A DNA stretch of 64,000 bases from Spirodela intermedia (lineage: Eukaryota > Streptophyta > Magnoliopsida > Alismatales > Araceae): NCBI GenBank assembly GCA_902729315.2, contig LR746272.1, positions 8,674,327 through 8,738,326 on the forward strand, written 5' to 3'. Below the pieces are notes generated by a model. It worked only from the letters and a program-made list of their open reading frames with translations. It was not told where the DNA came from and made no database searches. The first letter of the stretch is position 1. Each line of letters opens with the position of its first letter. Shown piece by piece: positions 34,968 to 48,876 of the stretch. The translations under genes were made by a program, and so were the position numbers.

Positions 34968-36051
34968 GGGAAGGGGGGGGGGGAGCAAGAAAGACGAAGG
35001 CAGCGGTTTCTCAGAGAGAGATGGAAGACGAGGTCGTCAGGTGGGTTTTTAATCGGGTTGCCAGGAAATTCTACAATCACTCGGTGGATCCGCACCGACC
35101 GACTCGAGCCAGGTCAGAAAGGAATGCTGAGTTGTGGGCGGAGGGGAATTTCCTGAACATTTTCCATGCCAACGAATGGTTCGGGCAGCGGGTCAGCATT
35201 CGACCTGGATGTTGACTTGCGACCCCATCGGTCTGCTGGGTCAGTCGTCGCACCCTCCCTCTCTCTCTCTTTCTTCTTGAGCGGTGGGTTAACTGAGTGA
35301 AAGGAAATGCGGGCCCAGCTCTGAAGCTGGATGATCCAGTGGGCTGCTGACGTTGACCGCCCACCAACGCATGCGTCAGCCAGCCCCGGGTTTAATTATA
35401 AACGTTCCCCCCCGTCTCTGCGACCGCCGATCGTGAAAATAGTTTTTGAGCACACGGAACACGTTGGTGGGTACCCCCCATCATCCTCTCTCTCTCTCTC
35501 TCCTCTCATGTTGACTTGCAGTTGACCCGAGTTGGGAGTTGGGCGGGTCAGAACGGCCGGGAACTCCGGCCATCGTAGAACCCGAGGCGTCCTGCACGTG
35601 GCGACGAGCGTGATGCAGCAGAGTCAACTGACGGCGGCCGGCGGGCACCGGATTCCTCGGGCTTTTCTCAGAGGCGGCTGGCAGAGGGGAATCGTCCGAG
35701 AGAGAATCTCCTAAAGCATGGCTCGCAGGAGAGTGCGCGGCCACTCGGAATCGGATAAAGCGGGAGAGCGAGCCATGGAGATTCGAGTACACCCAGAAGG
35801 AAAAATTTGGGAAGAATAAACCCAGAGAGTGAAGATTTTAACAGGATCCAAACAGAGAGAGTGAGGATTTTACTGGTGCATTTCTAAAGAACACTGCCAA
35901 ATATGTAGAAATAAAGCGGAGAGCTCGAGCATTGTGAAGATCCATAAGTAGAAATGATGATGATAATCTATAACTGTCCTATACATAATTGACAGATGAA
36001 TGAATCGAAGCAGCCGGAGGAAGGAAATTATCCTTACCAACCCAGAGATCA
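34968..36051. other. Intergenic region between DUF1685 and STICHEL-like genes
   Basis: The GC-rich left part is the DUF1685 promoter, with several TTGAC (W-box core) elements near 35210-35530 and short CT runs. I see no supported gene. The right part is the 3' flank of the STICHEL-like gene. Confidence 0.5.
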
Positions 36052-39000
36052 TCACCTCGGAGATTTCGTCTGCAAGCATCTCCCACAGGCGAGGCGCCTC
36101 AGAACGGCCAGCGGCTTCCTTGGCCTGACTCTCAGACGCCGCACCTGATCAGCAAACCGTTGACCGATTGAGAAAATGTATATTCACCGCAGCGAATGAT
36201 GGGTCAACGCTCTATCGCATGGGATTTAATAAAATATGATGAAGCAGCACCTTCCCACGGGTGATTTTGGAAGTGTTCCAGCAGAGCAGGCTTCTTGACC
36301 TGGGCTCCAACCACCTGTAAGCCAAAGAAAATCATGCGCAAAGGTATTCTACAATCAGTAAACCTCAGGAGTTGATAAAAATGTCAGGTAAATAGTTCGC
36401 GATGGAAATCCTCATCTTGGATGAGTAGCGCCGGAATTCTTTTTTGCTAAATATAGTCAATTATCTTGCTATCAGTGGTAATAGTTCATGGTCTCTCAGA
36501 TCATCCACAGCTACTTCTCCTCCCCCCCCCCAGTTGGGCAAAGGTGATGAACTGAGAGATTATGAATAGTAAGTACATGGCATCTGAACGGGGATCACGA
36601 AAACAATGTAAGCTACAACACCTCTGCTCGACAGATGATTGGTGAATCTCGGCTGTTCCTTAAATATTATAGAATGAGAACAACCGACACGGCATCTCTT
36701 CTACCTCGGGGTTTTCCGTTGATCATCATATTAATGCAATTTCTTTACCATCGGCATAGGAATTCGTTGCTACTCCACTACGGTTCATAGGAATTTCTTT
36801 ACAAGATCTTGCAGTTGGATTGATCCATCAATATTTTGCCAATGAATAAGAAATTACTATACAGAACCTAGCACTCAACTTCAAGTAAATCATAGGATTT
36901 TGTTCAAGCTCCAGAATCTACAGTCATCTATATTGATATGACCAATGCAGAGTCAGGCTGCCAATTTACCAGCTTGGTACGATGGCAGATCTAGGATGAC
37001 ATTTGTTTTTAAAGCAGGAAATATGTCATAATGGCTTGTTTCGAATCTTTGAGATGAACAAACTTGAACAGTCTAACTCAAAATTTCAGAAAAAGAACTA
37101 TATATATGTGTCATATAAGAAAAAGGACCAGACTGGACCATGCTAATCAACCTCGTTCGATTAATCTAGGCTACTTCGTCGTATTTTCTCAGAATCAGAA
37201 CAATTCTGCCTTCAGAATAATTCACTCTCCAAGAAACTGGACTCTGATATTCACAGTCAAATAGAATTTTTATCTATCCGAAAGCTGCCCGCCCTTTCTT
37301 TGTTAACATGATGTTCTACGGACTGATATAAGCATATTACTGGAGATTTGCAACCTTACGCTCTGCAAAATAAATGAATTTGGTTCCTGGATTCTACCAA
37401 TCTGATCGTGCATCATAAAATCAACAGTCAGCAAAAAGACAGATGATTTGCAGATGCTCAAAAAAGTTGTCATACTCGATATTATTAATGTCTCGGTAGC
37501 AAAAAGCAAGAATGTAAAGAAAAGGAACTTACAAATTTTCTTGTTCAAGTTTTTCAGCTATTGAGATGGCTTTGCGCCTTGACCATCCACTCCGTTGTGA
37601 GCATCCCTCAGCTTGCTGAATCACATGTGCAAGGGATACTTTACTTCTTACTAAACTCTGCCTCCTAGATTTTTCTCCATTTTCCCCTCTTTCAGGTGGA
37701 GGAAACAAGGCAGCTGGATTGTGCGATGATGAAGGCTCTGCTGTCCACAAACTTTTTACTGCCTGCCCTGAGCGCCGATCAATAGCGTCTGCTAGCCCGT
37801 GGGAGGAACTGGCCACTTCCATAATTTCGCTTTTAGCATTCTCAAGAGAATCAGAGTGCAGCCATCCAACTTGGGCAGAACCGTCTCCTTCGACAACATG
37901 ATCGTTTGAAATTCTTGCAATATAAGTTTCAGAACCTAATCTCCTGTTCTTACGATTTGATATGGGTTCTAGGTTAACTTTCATTCGAGAGCAACCATTT
38001 TCTGAAACTTGTTGAGCATATGCGTCTTCATAGTCTGGTTTCGTATCTTTCCCGGATTTACATCTAATTTCAAGCGTTACAGGAGAAGAAAGAACTGATT
38101 CAAAAGCTTGAAGAATATGTTCCCTGAAATTTTCAGCCTTGGACTTATTTAAATGTGAGCTGAACGTCAACTGCACAGTTGGAGCTGGAAGGAAGGAAAG
38201 AACGGCAGTCGTTTAAAAACATATATCACGGAAGGTGAAAATAATAAGTGAAATATTGCATAATACTAGAAAAAACATGAACATAAAGCGTCGTATGAGT
38301 AATGGAAGGACATTTCAAAATGGTCTCAGATTTGCGGCGCTAAAGAATCGATGTCACAGCAAATAACCACGTCAATCACATACTACTATATCCTGTTCAG
38401 AGCCTAAGAAAGTCCAGAGTAACAATCTTGATGGATATAATTTGGAGCTTACCAACACCAAGGCTGACTGACGTCAGTTTTCCTTCACCTAGCATAAACT
38501 TTTTAAGTGAGTTTACTTGAATCTTCTCAAGCACTGCCGACCAGACTTTCTGAACGTCCTTTTGCCTTCTAGCAGGATCAGGCAATCCACTTGTCTCAGT
38601 TAAATCTGCAGACAAAACTGGAGCTCGTGTGGAACTCACCCCACTGTGCCTTTTTCCAGTTAAGTTCTTCATCATACAGCCATTGTGCACGCCACCATTA
38701 ACGACTTTAGTACCGTTTTCTACTCCGGTAATTCCAGACAAGGCTTTCTGACCATGGCCCATCTCATCCCGAACATTGGGGGAGGTATGAGGAATATCCC
38801 TCTGGCGGATGTTGTTGGGCAGTGGACTGTGCTTAAGGCTTGTCTCTGCAGACGAATCTGGTAACATGTACTGCTGATCTGGAGCAAGCTGAAGCAATGC
38901 AGCTGTAAGCCAAGTCCATTTGTCATTTGATAACCTCAGCTGTTTTTCCGCTTCTGATAGAGTCTTCAATGCGTGGCGCAGCTTTTCCATGTCTTCTTTG

Positions 39001-42000
39001 GACACTGAAATAAACAGATAAAAGGCATGGGGACTGATTAGAAACATCTAAGTCAAGAATCATACAGAAGGAAATATGCCTCATTACTAGAATGGAATGA
39101 CAGAAAGATGGCAAGTTAAGAGTTCCATAAACGATGCATTATAATTACAACAAAGGTGTGCAGCAGGTCGAAAACATCAGAAATGTAAGAGCTAATGTAA
39201 GAGCGGCCAGAATGATTCCTCGATTGAAAAATGCCAATGAGCGGGGATAGCTGCCAAGGAAATTTTTTAACTTACATGTCTGTCTCTGGAAAAACCTCCT
39301 CCGAAGCCTTTCTCTAGTGAACACATAACTGCCTGCCAAAATATCAGTTATTACAGTTGCCACTTGTGACATTAATGCCAAAGGTTCAACCCCAGTTTCC
39401 ATAATATCCCTTAACCTCTTCACGGTATTCACAGTATCTGCGGATAATGCCAAATCAAGTAAATCCACCAATTTCTCATCGGAGATCAGACCTACCTGAA
39501 AAAGGAATGAAATAAATTTTGAGTACTGGAGCCAATAATGATAGCAGTTCCAATAGCCAAGAATGAGTTCATAAGGCTTGAGTTTTAAGCAGCATTTCTC
39601 TGGCAAGAAAACCGTTTAGGCTTGCCGTATTCCAAACATCCCACCAAGAAATGGAGCATCTGATCCAACTCACTGTGACAGTGATCACAGAAGAAGTTTC
39701 CAGAGGAAACATTTCTAAAGCACTGAGTAAACAGAGTCAATCTCTTTCATATGAAAATTACTGTTTAGTACACAAAAATATTCTCTTCCTTCTAAAGATC
39801 ATTCATTTTTCAATCTGCGTTATTTTAATTACCTTGTCTATCCTCACATGGTTAATTCCCATGGCTACTATTTAGTGCGCATCCTGTTTGTGATTTTTAC
39901 AGTTACGCACCATCCCTAATCACCGAATATAATTAGGTTTCTTAAGTATTTACTGAAAAAAAAATCAGTCTCCAGAAGTTCTTCGGGGAAGGCTCTGCAG
40001 GTGCCATAACAGAAAAGGTACTATGATTCAGATAAAGGTTCTCAAACTCAGACTCACGGTTCCACTTGAACAATAATTGTCCAATATTAGTAGTTTTCAG
40101 AATTCTATGCATGCCACGAATCAAGTAATTTTTTTTTTGCATTTTGCTGGGTATGAACTTACCGTTGCAGATGGTGGAACTATGGACGAATAAAAAAACA
40201 AGAGGAATAAGAGAAAAAGAAGAATGACAAGAACAGAAAGAACCATTCCCACCACCGCCCCTACTGGTACTGCTGCATGTTCCCACTATCCTTATGCAGC
40301 CGGTGCTTCTGTTTGACACAGCCCTCAGCCATCACACCCAATTTTTTTCCTAGCATCTTCCTGACTCTGCCACCACTGCTGCTGCAATCACCCTATTTTC
40401 CCATTTACTGCTGCTCACTATGCAATCACAAATTCCCTGATGCTTGCAAAGGAACGAAATGGGGTTTGACTCTCCTACCAAGAGGTAGGATTAAAAGACT
40501 TTTATTAGGGTTTTAAAAGAATTTCCATCTCTAAAGTAGTCATGAAAATTTTCCTAAGCTTTATCGTTTTGAATAAATTTTCAGAATGCCCTTTTTACCA
40601 TGCTTAAAGTTTTCTGACAGGTTCAACTTGGGCATAATCATACCAGATCAATCTTTATGTCCACTTACAGAGGATTCAATTCCAGGATATAAATGTACGT
40701 AATTGCCCACAGTGCATCAATTCAGAGAATTGAACAAGAGTTTTCACAATAGAACTTACCAGTTCCTGAACAAGTGTAAGAGATATAGTTTGGCCAAGCA
40801 AACTCAGTTGATCCAGAGTCATTTCAGCATCTCTCAATGATCCATCTGACCTAGATGCTATGAGTCTAAGGGCATCCTTATCAATTTCTAATCCTTCTCT
40901 GGTAGCGATCCACTGCAGATTGTCGATAATTTCTGCATCCTTTAATTTTGGAAAGAAGAATTTCTGGCACCTAGATATGATCATATGAGGCAGGGAGTCA
41001 AGATTTGTACTGATGAGAAGAAAAACCACACATCTGGGAGCTAGATCAATGACCTTCGATATGGCATTCCAAGAATCAGCAGATAATGTATCACAATCAT
41101 CAACAATGAACACCCTATATTTAGAAGATGACGAAGGCTGCATCTTTGTTTTCTCAAGATGGCCAAAAATCCCTTCCAGTTCGAACTTGCCTATGGAACC
41201 CAATTCCATAATATCTTGACTTTTACCAAGATTATGAGAGATACATGAAATGCAAGTGCCACATGGCTTGGGATGTTCCTGTGCTTTGCAATTGATGGCC
41301 CTCGCAAATATCCGTGCACAAGACGTTTTACCAGTCCCATGAGGGCCATAGAATACATAAACTAACCCAACTTTTCCTCTTACAACAGCATTCGAAAGAG
41401 CTTGAACGACCAAGTTTTGCCCTACCAAATCCCTGAAATTTTTTGGGGCGTACTTCTGTGTCAAACTTTGATGCCGACCATGGTAATGTCTGTTAGAGTT
41501 GTGATGAGTGCCTGATCTTGCTTCAGATCCGATGTCAGAATTTCTCCCACGGTTTAGATCATGATTGGCATAGATACATAGTTCTCCAGAATAGTCATTT
41601 GACAAGAACGAATTTTCAGTGCCTCTCTGAGATCTTGAAGGCTCAACCAGTAATGGCAGTGACTCAGAGTCAGAACCTGCGGAGGAGCTCAAGTGATCAG
41701 ATGAAGCCTCCATATTGAAAGCATCTCTTTCAGCTTGTGGACGCATAGCACCTTCATTTCTCCTCAACCTTGACTCGGTCAACCCACAAGATAAACTTCT
41801 TCCCGCTATATCAATAATTGTTCTACCCCTGTTATGAATTCTTGACCAATTCCAGGGTATTCCACAAACATGTTTAGGAGCCCGAGTTACATCAATATTA
41901 ACATTTACTTCCGATCCTCTTGAATTGCATTTTGAATCCATTGAACCCTGGGTTAATGAGTTTGATGCGTGAGACAAGTCATCAAGGACCCTTGCCTCTC

Positions 42001-42796
42001 TTGAACCGATATATTCATGAACCCTCCTCGTACCTTTAAAGTTGCGTTCCTTTGGCTTTCCCAACCCACGGCGTTGAACATGTCCATCTACCTCTGGCTC
42101 CTTAAAGGAACCTGTTTGTCCTGATTGTGGTGTGCAACGATGAATGCAAGGAGGCTTCAGATCTTCGGAATCTGTTTGGTTAGTAGTTTCTGCTAATTGC
42201 TCCGACAGTGTCTTCACTTGAGCACTGTTCCTCACGGTACCCTTCTTCAAGATCTTCTTAACTTCCAGATCTGTCTTCCCAGAAACCGGAAAATCTTGGG
42301 GCTTCTCATTGATACCTGATAGATTACGTCTGTGATTTTTCCTACCAGATTCTTCTCCCCCATTTGTGCCAGAATATCTACACCTGTCTACGCTCCTATT
42401 ATCACTGATAGTCTCTGCAGCAACAACCTTTGATGTAGCCGTAATGGGAATCTTTGGTGAACTAACAGACAATCGTCCCCTTTCCTTCCACCGCTCAACA
42501 CCCAAGGACCTCCTTCCACTGTGCAGGCCGCCCTCCTTCTCTGATCTCCGAGCAAAAGAATCGGCTACTGGTGGAGAGTGCCATGATGCAGGGCTTGTAG
42601 ACGGGTCTCTGAGGGACCTTGATCTCTGAAGCATAATCAGGTCCCTTAAAAGGGACCGTTCAGCCATGTTGGGGCTGAGACGGTGAATGTGGTTCTTCAC
42701 GTGGATACAGTTTGTAAGATGAAGATGATTGCGGAGGTGGTCGCTGATAGTGCCATTGTCTTCCTTGAGAATTTCATTACGAATGGGCCTGGTCAT
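36052..42796 (-). CDS. STICHEL-like protein (DnaX-type AAA ATPase domain)
   Basis: Six exons: 40760-42796, 39276-39495, 38453-39004, 37533-38184, 36251-36314, 36052-36144. Phases agree and give 1,205 residues. The N-terminus MTRPIRNEILKEDNGTISDH with HLTNCIHVKNHIH is diagnostic of plant STICHEL-like 3/4 proteins. A long polar region follows. From about residue 455 comes a bacterial DNA polymerase III gamma/tau-like module: YAPKNFRDLVGQ, Walker A GPHGTGKTS (near 483), a Cys cluster CGTCISC, Walker B VFIVDDCD and sensor-like ISRCQKFFF. The C-terminus has HVIQQAEGCSQRSGWSRRKA, LEPRSRSLLCW and CGRCLQTKSPR. STICHEL controls trichome branching in Arabidopsis; STICHEL-like paralogues are little studied. 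ATP binding looks possible; hydrolysis is unproven. An upstream in-frame ATG-like extension lacks family similarity, so I chose 42796. Confidence 0.92.
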
Positions 42797-43520
42797 CGTC
42801 AGAAACTGATTGGCAAACAACGAGGAAAATAATCAGTGTAACAGGAGCACCATATGGACGAATCAAGCTTCTTTCGAGGCCATGACTCCGTGATGATTGC
42901 CTGCTGAGGAGGAGCATAACAGGATTTGAACTACTTACTCCATTCAAACTAACTGCTCACTCTTCCCATGCCAATCTGAAAAATCGCGTCAAGAATGCTC
43001 CGGATTTGTCGCAGAAATAAGCTCTCCACGAAGAAGACGAAGCCCAGGTTGGATACTTCTCGTTCTTCCTGTCATTGGGAGGCGGGATCTCCGCATTACA
43101 GCAAGAAAGAAAGTAGCAGTACTAGTTTCAAGAACCCGTTTCGACGAAACATTACAGATCAAAATTTTCCTCGGAAGGCAAACGAGGCACTTCTCTCGAA
43201 CCCATTAGCTCAGATCCAAAAACCCAACAAATTCTTGCCCATTTTAAGCATAAAAAAGCAAACCTTAGCCCGTAGACTGAAATGCTGCAGATACTCGGAA
43301 AATCAGAACGGCGATGGTCGCCTACCGCCGAGAGAGGCAGAGAGAATAACTAACCACGGAACAAGAACTCCTCTCGATCTACCTCTTCAGCTCCGCTCCT
43401 TCCCCGGGGTGACGCTGCCCTTCCTATCTCGAGCGCATCACATCAATCGACTTCGTGTTATGGATTTCAGAGATAAACATACCCAGACAGATAACAGCGA
43501 AAGCACAGAGAGAGACAGAC

Positions 43521-43568
<48 letters not shown>

Positions 43569-44685
43569 TAGCGCCCGTTCAAAGGGGAGGGACTGCGACA
43601 CATATGTGCCTGACCGCTTGCCGGCTGTCGTACTAACTAACAGTAAGCTGTGCGAGTAGAATTTTCGTCCGATTTACCACTTTAGCTCTGCACCGTGAAA
43701 CAAGCACGTCCAAACAAACGCAAAAGGTGAAACTGAGGTAAACCCTACTGCATCTGAAAGCTTGAGACTAACCTTGACCAGCAACAAGGAATCGAACCAG
43801 AGAGCCGAGTGGTGGAGAACAGCGGTTGGAATATCGAAGTAAGAAATCAACGGCGAGGTGGATTCGGCAGCGCGGTTGAGACTGACCTCTCCCATTACTC
43901 GATTTTTGAAGCTTCCCCGAGGCACCAGCCATACCCGAACACCATCATCGCCGCCGTCGCTATCACGCGAGCGATCTCGCGCCCCGATGACGGAGACGCC
44001 ACAGATCGATACAATAATAGCCCGCTCCGCTGCATGCGCATCGGATTCCTGCGATGGAGGATCCCCGGGGGCTGGATGGCCACTCCGGTGACTCGTCGTC
44101 TCGATCGGAGGACGACCCGCGGTATCCCCTAGTCAACGGACCCACCGCCGGCGGCTCCTCGGTCCGCCTCGTCGTACATACGACTTGCCGGAGGCGTCCG
44201 TACGGTGACGACAGAGACCTTCCCCTCCCTCCCCCCCCCCCCCTTTTTCCCCCCCGGTGTTTTGACCGGTCAGAATAGGGCCTTCCTCAGAAGACCTGCA
44301 CATGTTGAAGGTACCTATCAATAGTCGCGAGATTCGCTCCCGGTGGGCCCCACCACTCAGGGTGGGTCAACACTGTGGTTCGTTGACTTCACTGCAGGCC
44401 ACCGACAGCCTTGCCTATCGATTTTTCTACATTATTATTATTATTATTATTGTTACTTTGGTTAATGTTAAATATTTTTGGAATGGAACCCGCTAATTTG
44501 ACCGCCGTATTAGAGAGTTAATCTGCTGTAAGCGAAATAAACTCACTGGATATAAAGAAATATTATTAAAATAAAACTGGCTATGCGTATAATCACAACC
44601 GCGCGTAGCAGAGCCAATGCGAGCAAGAGAAGTCAACGGCCGCGAACGAGGACCAAAACGCTGCTGGAGTTTCAAAGTCACAATT
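42797..44685. other. Intergenic region (STICHEL-like promoter and leader, NHL 3' flank)
   Basis: Several short plus- and minus-strand frames near 43.0-44.3 kb lack family features. Holds a GA microsatellite (43526-43564), an 11-C run near 44231 and a TTA/ATT repeat near 44430. I see no supported gene. Confidence 0.5.
43526..43564. repeat. GA microsatellite upstream of the STICHEL-like gene
   Basis: A GA run about 730 bp upstream of the start codon, possibly in the leader or promoter. Confidence 0.85.
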
Positions 44686-46470
44686 CTAATCTACCCGTTG
44701 GGCAGACCTTGACTGATGCCGGCTGTCTAGGCCGGCGTACTTGCTCCTAGCGTTGAAGTGTTCAAGCTTCCGATCCACGGAGTTGACCTCGGCGGGCCTG
44801 GAGTTGACCTCTGAACCTCTGGTCTCGTGGTGCCGGGCCGCCAACCCATAAAACTCTGTAAACTCCTGTCTTTTCCTGTGCTTGATGGGGGTCAAAGAAT
44901 CCCTCTGCAGCGACGACTTGAGGTTCTTCTGCTGCTTCAGATGGGCGGCCTGGAGAGCCTCGCCGGCGGCGGCAGCGGCGGAGCTCTTCTGCTTCAGGAC
45001 CGGCGTTCGCCCCCTTCTTTCCTCCGGCATCCCCCTCAGCATCTTTGACTTTCCGGGTATCAGATCGTGTAGGGAGAATCTGACACTCGCTTGGGAAAAC
45101 ATTTCTGCGCACAATCTATATAAATCTGGGAGAATTCTTCGGCAAGATGGCCATGGAGCGTCCTGTTTGTCTCTCAGTTTCTCTGCAACCGGAGATGGTT
45201 GACCTCCAAAAATCGGCCTCTGCATGTTGACGCAGCTCGGAATTATTTGATATTTATTGCGTTGACTAATGTCCACTTTCCTAGATATTTGTGAGATACT
45301 ACAAGCACGTCTTGTACCTTCTTGGCGAGGAGGGAAGCTCCAAATCCGAGCTGAATTAAGCAGGAGACGTAGCCCACCAGCACAGCACCGACGACCAGTA
45401 TAATGTCTGCAAATAGGAAGACTCACCGAGTTGACCATCACGAAACATTTGAGTACATCATCATTAGATGTCATGATCCTGGTGAGAACCAGGGAGCTCC
45501 AAAAGAGGAGTTGACTTAGCGGTTGATCCGCGAGAGAAATACACTAAGAATGCAGCTGGTTCGAACCTGAGGAAGAAACTGCGGAGTACTGGTAAGCGCA
45601 GTCATTGTCTTGGAGAAAGATTTGACGAAGAGCGGCGTTGCCTCTGTCCACGACCAGCAAGGAGCAGATGCTTCCTACGTATACGACGTCGAAGTCGCTG
45701 GAGAATCTAGCATCCTCACTTGGGCCGTCTCTGTAACCTGCGGCGTTTGACTTTCCCCCGGCGATGGTGGTCACCCCTGGACAAGAAGCTCTGAGTCAGC
45801 TGCTTATTTCCGCAGGGGAGGATTGGTCAGCAGGAAGCTTGCGCAGCTCTGTGTCCCATCAGAGCCGGAGAATCACCTGATTCTCCGATCTTGCGGATGG
45901 CCATGTTCGAGGTGTCCGCCACATAGATGTTCCCCTTCCCGTCCATGGTGACGCCCTTCGGGTGATTGAACCGGGCATCGCTGGGCTTCCCGTCGACGTG
46001 CCCAGAGTAGCCTTGGAATGAGCCGGCAACCAGTCTCGCCCTGCTATCTGGAAAGTCAACTAGGATTTATCCCAGCAGTCAACTAGGGTTTAGAAGAATT
46101 TTGGGGAAGTTCAGACGCACATGCAGAGAGAGGTGGGGTTATGCGGACGATATTGCTGTTAACGGAATCCACGGCTATGAGCTCCCCCTCCGGCGAGACT
46201 CGGACGGTGTGAGGCGTCACCCCGAGCTTGTTTCCCTCCACTATGGTCTCCACCAGGTACCCGCTCTCAAACTGGAGCACATCTTCTGCAATATTTAGGT
46301 CACAGGAAAATGGAGCCTGATCAACAGCAGGGGAGAGGAAAGGAATGGAGATGATGGAAGCTCCGGCTGCGAGAACGAGAAGGAACTCACCGCTCAGGGG
46401 TGTCTTGAGGGAAGCCCTCGGCGTCCACCTCAGGAGGGAGGACAGTCGTCTGGCCAGTGCTGCTGAGCAC

Positions 46471-46508
<38 letters not shown>

Positions 46509-46658
46509 GGAGGAATGTCGCCATTAGCTGAGGCGAAGAGAAGAGAACTGCAGAGGGAGGAAGGTGGGTCATTTCTTACCCGTCGGAGAAGCTCCCACCT
46601 GCTGAGGTCTGAAGAAGGACGCGAAGAGAAGAACAAGCAAAAGGAGAGACCTCTTCAT
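44686..46658 (-). CDS. NHL-repeat membrane protein
   Basis: Seven exons: 46580-46658, 46391-46462, 46121-46285, 45877-46047, 45567-45776, 45318-45406, 44686-45219. Phases agree and give 439 residues. A signal peptide (MKRSLLLLVLLFASFF) is followed by NHL propeller repeats from about residue 50: a VRVSPEGELIAVDSVNSNI unit, then FNHPKGVTMDGKGNIYVADT and DFDVVYVGSICSLLVVDRGN. One membrane helix sits near 233-255 (DIILVVGAVLVGYVSC). A Lys/Arg/Gln-rich C-terminal tail follows. This is the layout of plant NHL-domain proteins such as those at At1g70280 and At1g23890. NHL propellers bind ligands or proteins; the plant family role is not known. The exon 5 donor (TCAG|GTTCGA) is the least certain junction. 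Confidence 0.88.
46476..46505. repeat. CT tract at the NHL gene intron 1 acceptor
   Basis: On the minus strand this is a pure CU run just before the GTGCTCAG acceptor of exon 2. It serves as an extended polypyrimidine tract. Confidence 0.85.
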
Positions 46659-48876
46659 GTCCTCTTTCTCTCTCTCTATCTCTCTACCTTCCTCTCCTTT
46701 CTTCCCCTGCTTCCGGCGGCAGCGGCGGCGTATTACTCTATTCCAGTGCTCCGTTCCGCCGCTCTATCCATGCGCAATCCAGCGGACGCTCAAGCCGCCG
46801 ACGGCAATGCCACCGAGCGGTACGGAGGCACGAGGGCAGTAGAGGGCGGCCGCGGGAGCGGGGCTGCCATTACGAGGTAGCCCTTCTACAGGGACGTAGA
46901 GGATGCTACTCAGAGCAGTGTCTCACACTGTTCGATGGTCCGTTGGAGGAGGGAGTTGAAAAGTCCCTCCCAACGTCTCTCTCTTTCTCTTTCTACCCAG
47001 AGATGAGCGAATGGGGACAGATTGGCTCGCCTTTTGAATGGGTACTGCAGCTTCTGGCCGCAGGCCTCTCTTCGTCTTTCTATCTCTTCCCTCTGGTCCG
47101 TCTTCGCCGGCGAGGTTCACACGGTGATGGGGGTTGGGATTAAGGTGGCCTCCAGCTGGAGAGACTAAATAGGGACGAAGGGTAGGTGATGGTGCAGTCG
47201 ATTGACCAAATGACCCCGGCATGGTGGGGCGGGGAGCCGTCTCTCACCTCTTTCTCTCTCTACTGGTCGGACATGAAAATGTGGGTTTCGGCGGGGGTGG
47301 AGAGGGAAACTCGTCCGGCGCTAGGAAAGAGGGTAAGAACGCGACAGGAGACGCAGAAGGGTAGGGGTTTTTGTTCCCGATGCCCCTCCTCTTGTCTTCT
47401 TTCCCGCCCTTCTCCTTCTCTCTCTCTCTCTCTATTACCCCGCTCTCTCTGCAACAGCTACTTTCCCTGAAAGGCAGTGCAGCGCCCCCTTCTTCCCTCG
47501 CCCACCGTGTGACACGGCAAGGTTATGCTGTACGTGTGGTCTCTCTCTCTCTCGCTCTGCGTTTCCTCTTTCCTCTTTTGCTTTCTGCAGTCTCACATCT
47601 TTCTGCGTCAGCCTGGGGGGCGGACGCGGGATCAATGGAATCGGTGATTCCTCCTCTCCGCCATTGATGACCTCGTCGGCGTTGTAGGGAGAAATAGGGA
47701 ACGGGGAAGCCCATTGCGAGGGTATTTCTCGAGCTTGGAGCGTGCATAGCCTCCCGATGCAGAAGAGCTTCCAGATGCTAGCAAAGATAGCTTCGCCGGA
47801 AGGGAGGGAACTCAGAGAACCAGAGGCATAACCTCCTTTATCTCATCCCAGAACTGGTAAGTAATCCTCCAAACGCTTCCGTTCCCCGCTCTCCATCGCC
47901 ACTCCGTGGTCAAATCAACCTCCATTTTCAGTATCCTCGAGCAGGAGATTCTTTCTCCTTGAGAAGGCTTCTTCATCCCTCTCGGCCATTGTTTGATCTT
48001 CCCCATCTCCCATCTCCCCATCTTTCTTTCTGGGTCCTTCCCCTTCAACCCTAACAGCTGGGGCGGAGCATGTGACCATGGAGGTTGCAGAGAGCAGGTG
48101 GATCTACGCCATGTCGCTCCCAATGGCCGTCTCTGAGCAGGAACAGGGGAGAAGTGGGTCCTCCCTGCTCAAACCTCGTCCTCGTGAGGGAGGGATACCA
48201 GGGGTCGCCATTAACCCCAGCAGCCGGAAGAGGAAGGAAGGGGGGGGGTGTAGATTGAGGGGTTTCTAGAAAGAAACCCACCGTTTTGTTCTTGAAGGCG
48301 ACGCGGTCGTCCACTCAGATCCGTGCTGGCTCCTGTTTAATGCAGGAATCAACGAGGGTGGTCTCGTGACACCAATCGTACGTCTGTCAGGGGGGACCCA
48401 CGAAGGTCCTTATTCACAGTCGCTTCGTCGTCGGCGCTGTCGCCGTCGCCGGAGCAGAACCATAGTCGGGGTTCGTGGGCCCTTCGCCTCTTCTCTTCTT
48501 CCTTGAACAGAGCTCAGAAGAGGAGGGAGATCCCGTCGGGCCCCGGTCGGCGGGTGGGGGAGAAAAGAATGCATCTTTCAAAATCGAATCCGATGAAAAC
48601 CCACGTTTTTGAGGAGCAGAATGAAGCATAAACTAGTCACTCCACGCGTGTTCTGGGCTTTCATCTCTCTAGTAATCAATGGAGTCCGGGGTGGTGGTGG
48701 CTTGAAAGGACAGATTCTGTTCTTAAAGAAACAAATCTCTGCTCATCAGGTGCTAATAATGCCGGCGATTCTTCTTTCTCTCTCTGCCTATCTCTTACGG
48801 TTCTTTTACCTTGTTTCCACGTTTTCCACTGATAACTAACTGCTTGGCGTTCTCTGCAGAGAGAGAGAGAGAGAGG
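46659..48876. other. Shared divergent promoter region of the NHL and DUF641 genes
   Basis: About 2.2 kb between two divergent genes, rich in CT runs. No reading frame here has recognisable protein character. A TCTGCAG acceptor lies at about 48854-48860, just upstream of a GA run and the DUF641 ATG, so that gene may have a spliced leader. Confidence 0.5.

Noticed and set aside
36052-36320. A short protein reading AASESQAKEAAGRSE on the minus strand
   Set aside because: This is the wrong frame of STICHEL-like exons 5-6. The correct frame gives LEPRSRSLLCW and CGRCLQTKSPR with matching phases.
47812-48123. A 103-codon minus-strand frame upstream of the NHL gene
   Set aside because: No motif and no clear start context; it lies in the divergent promoter region.
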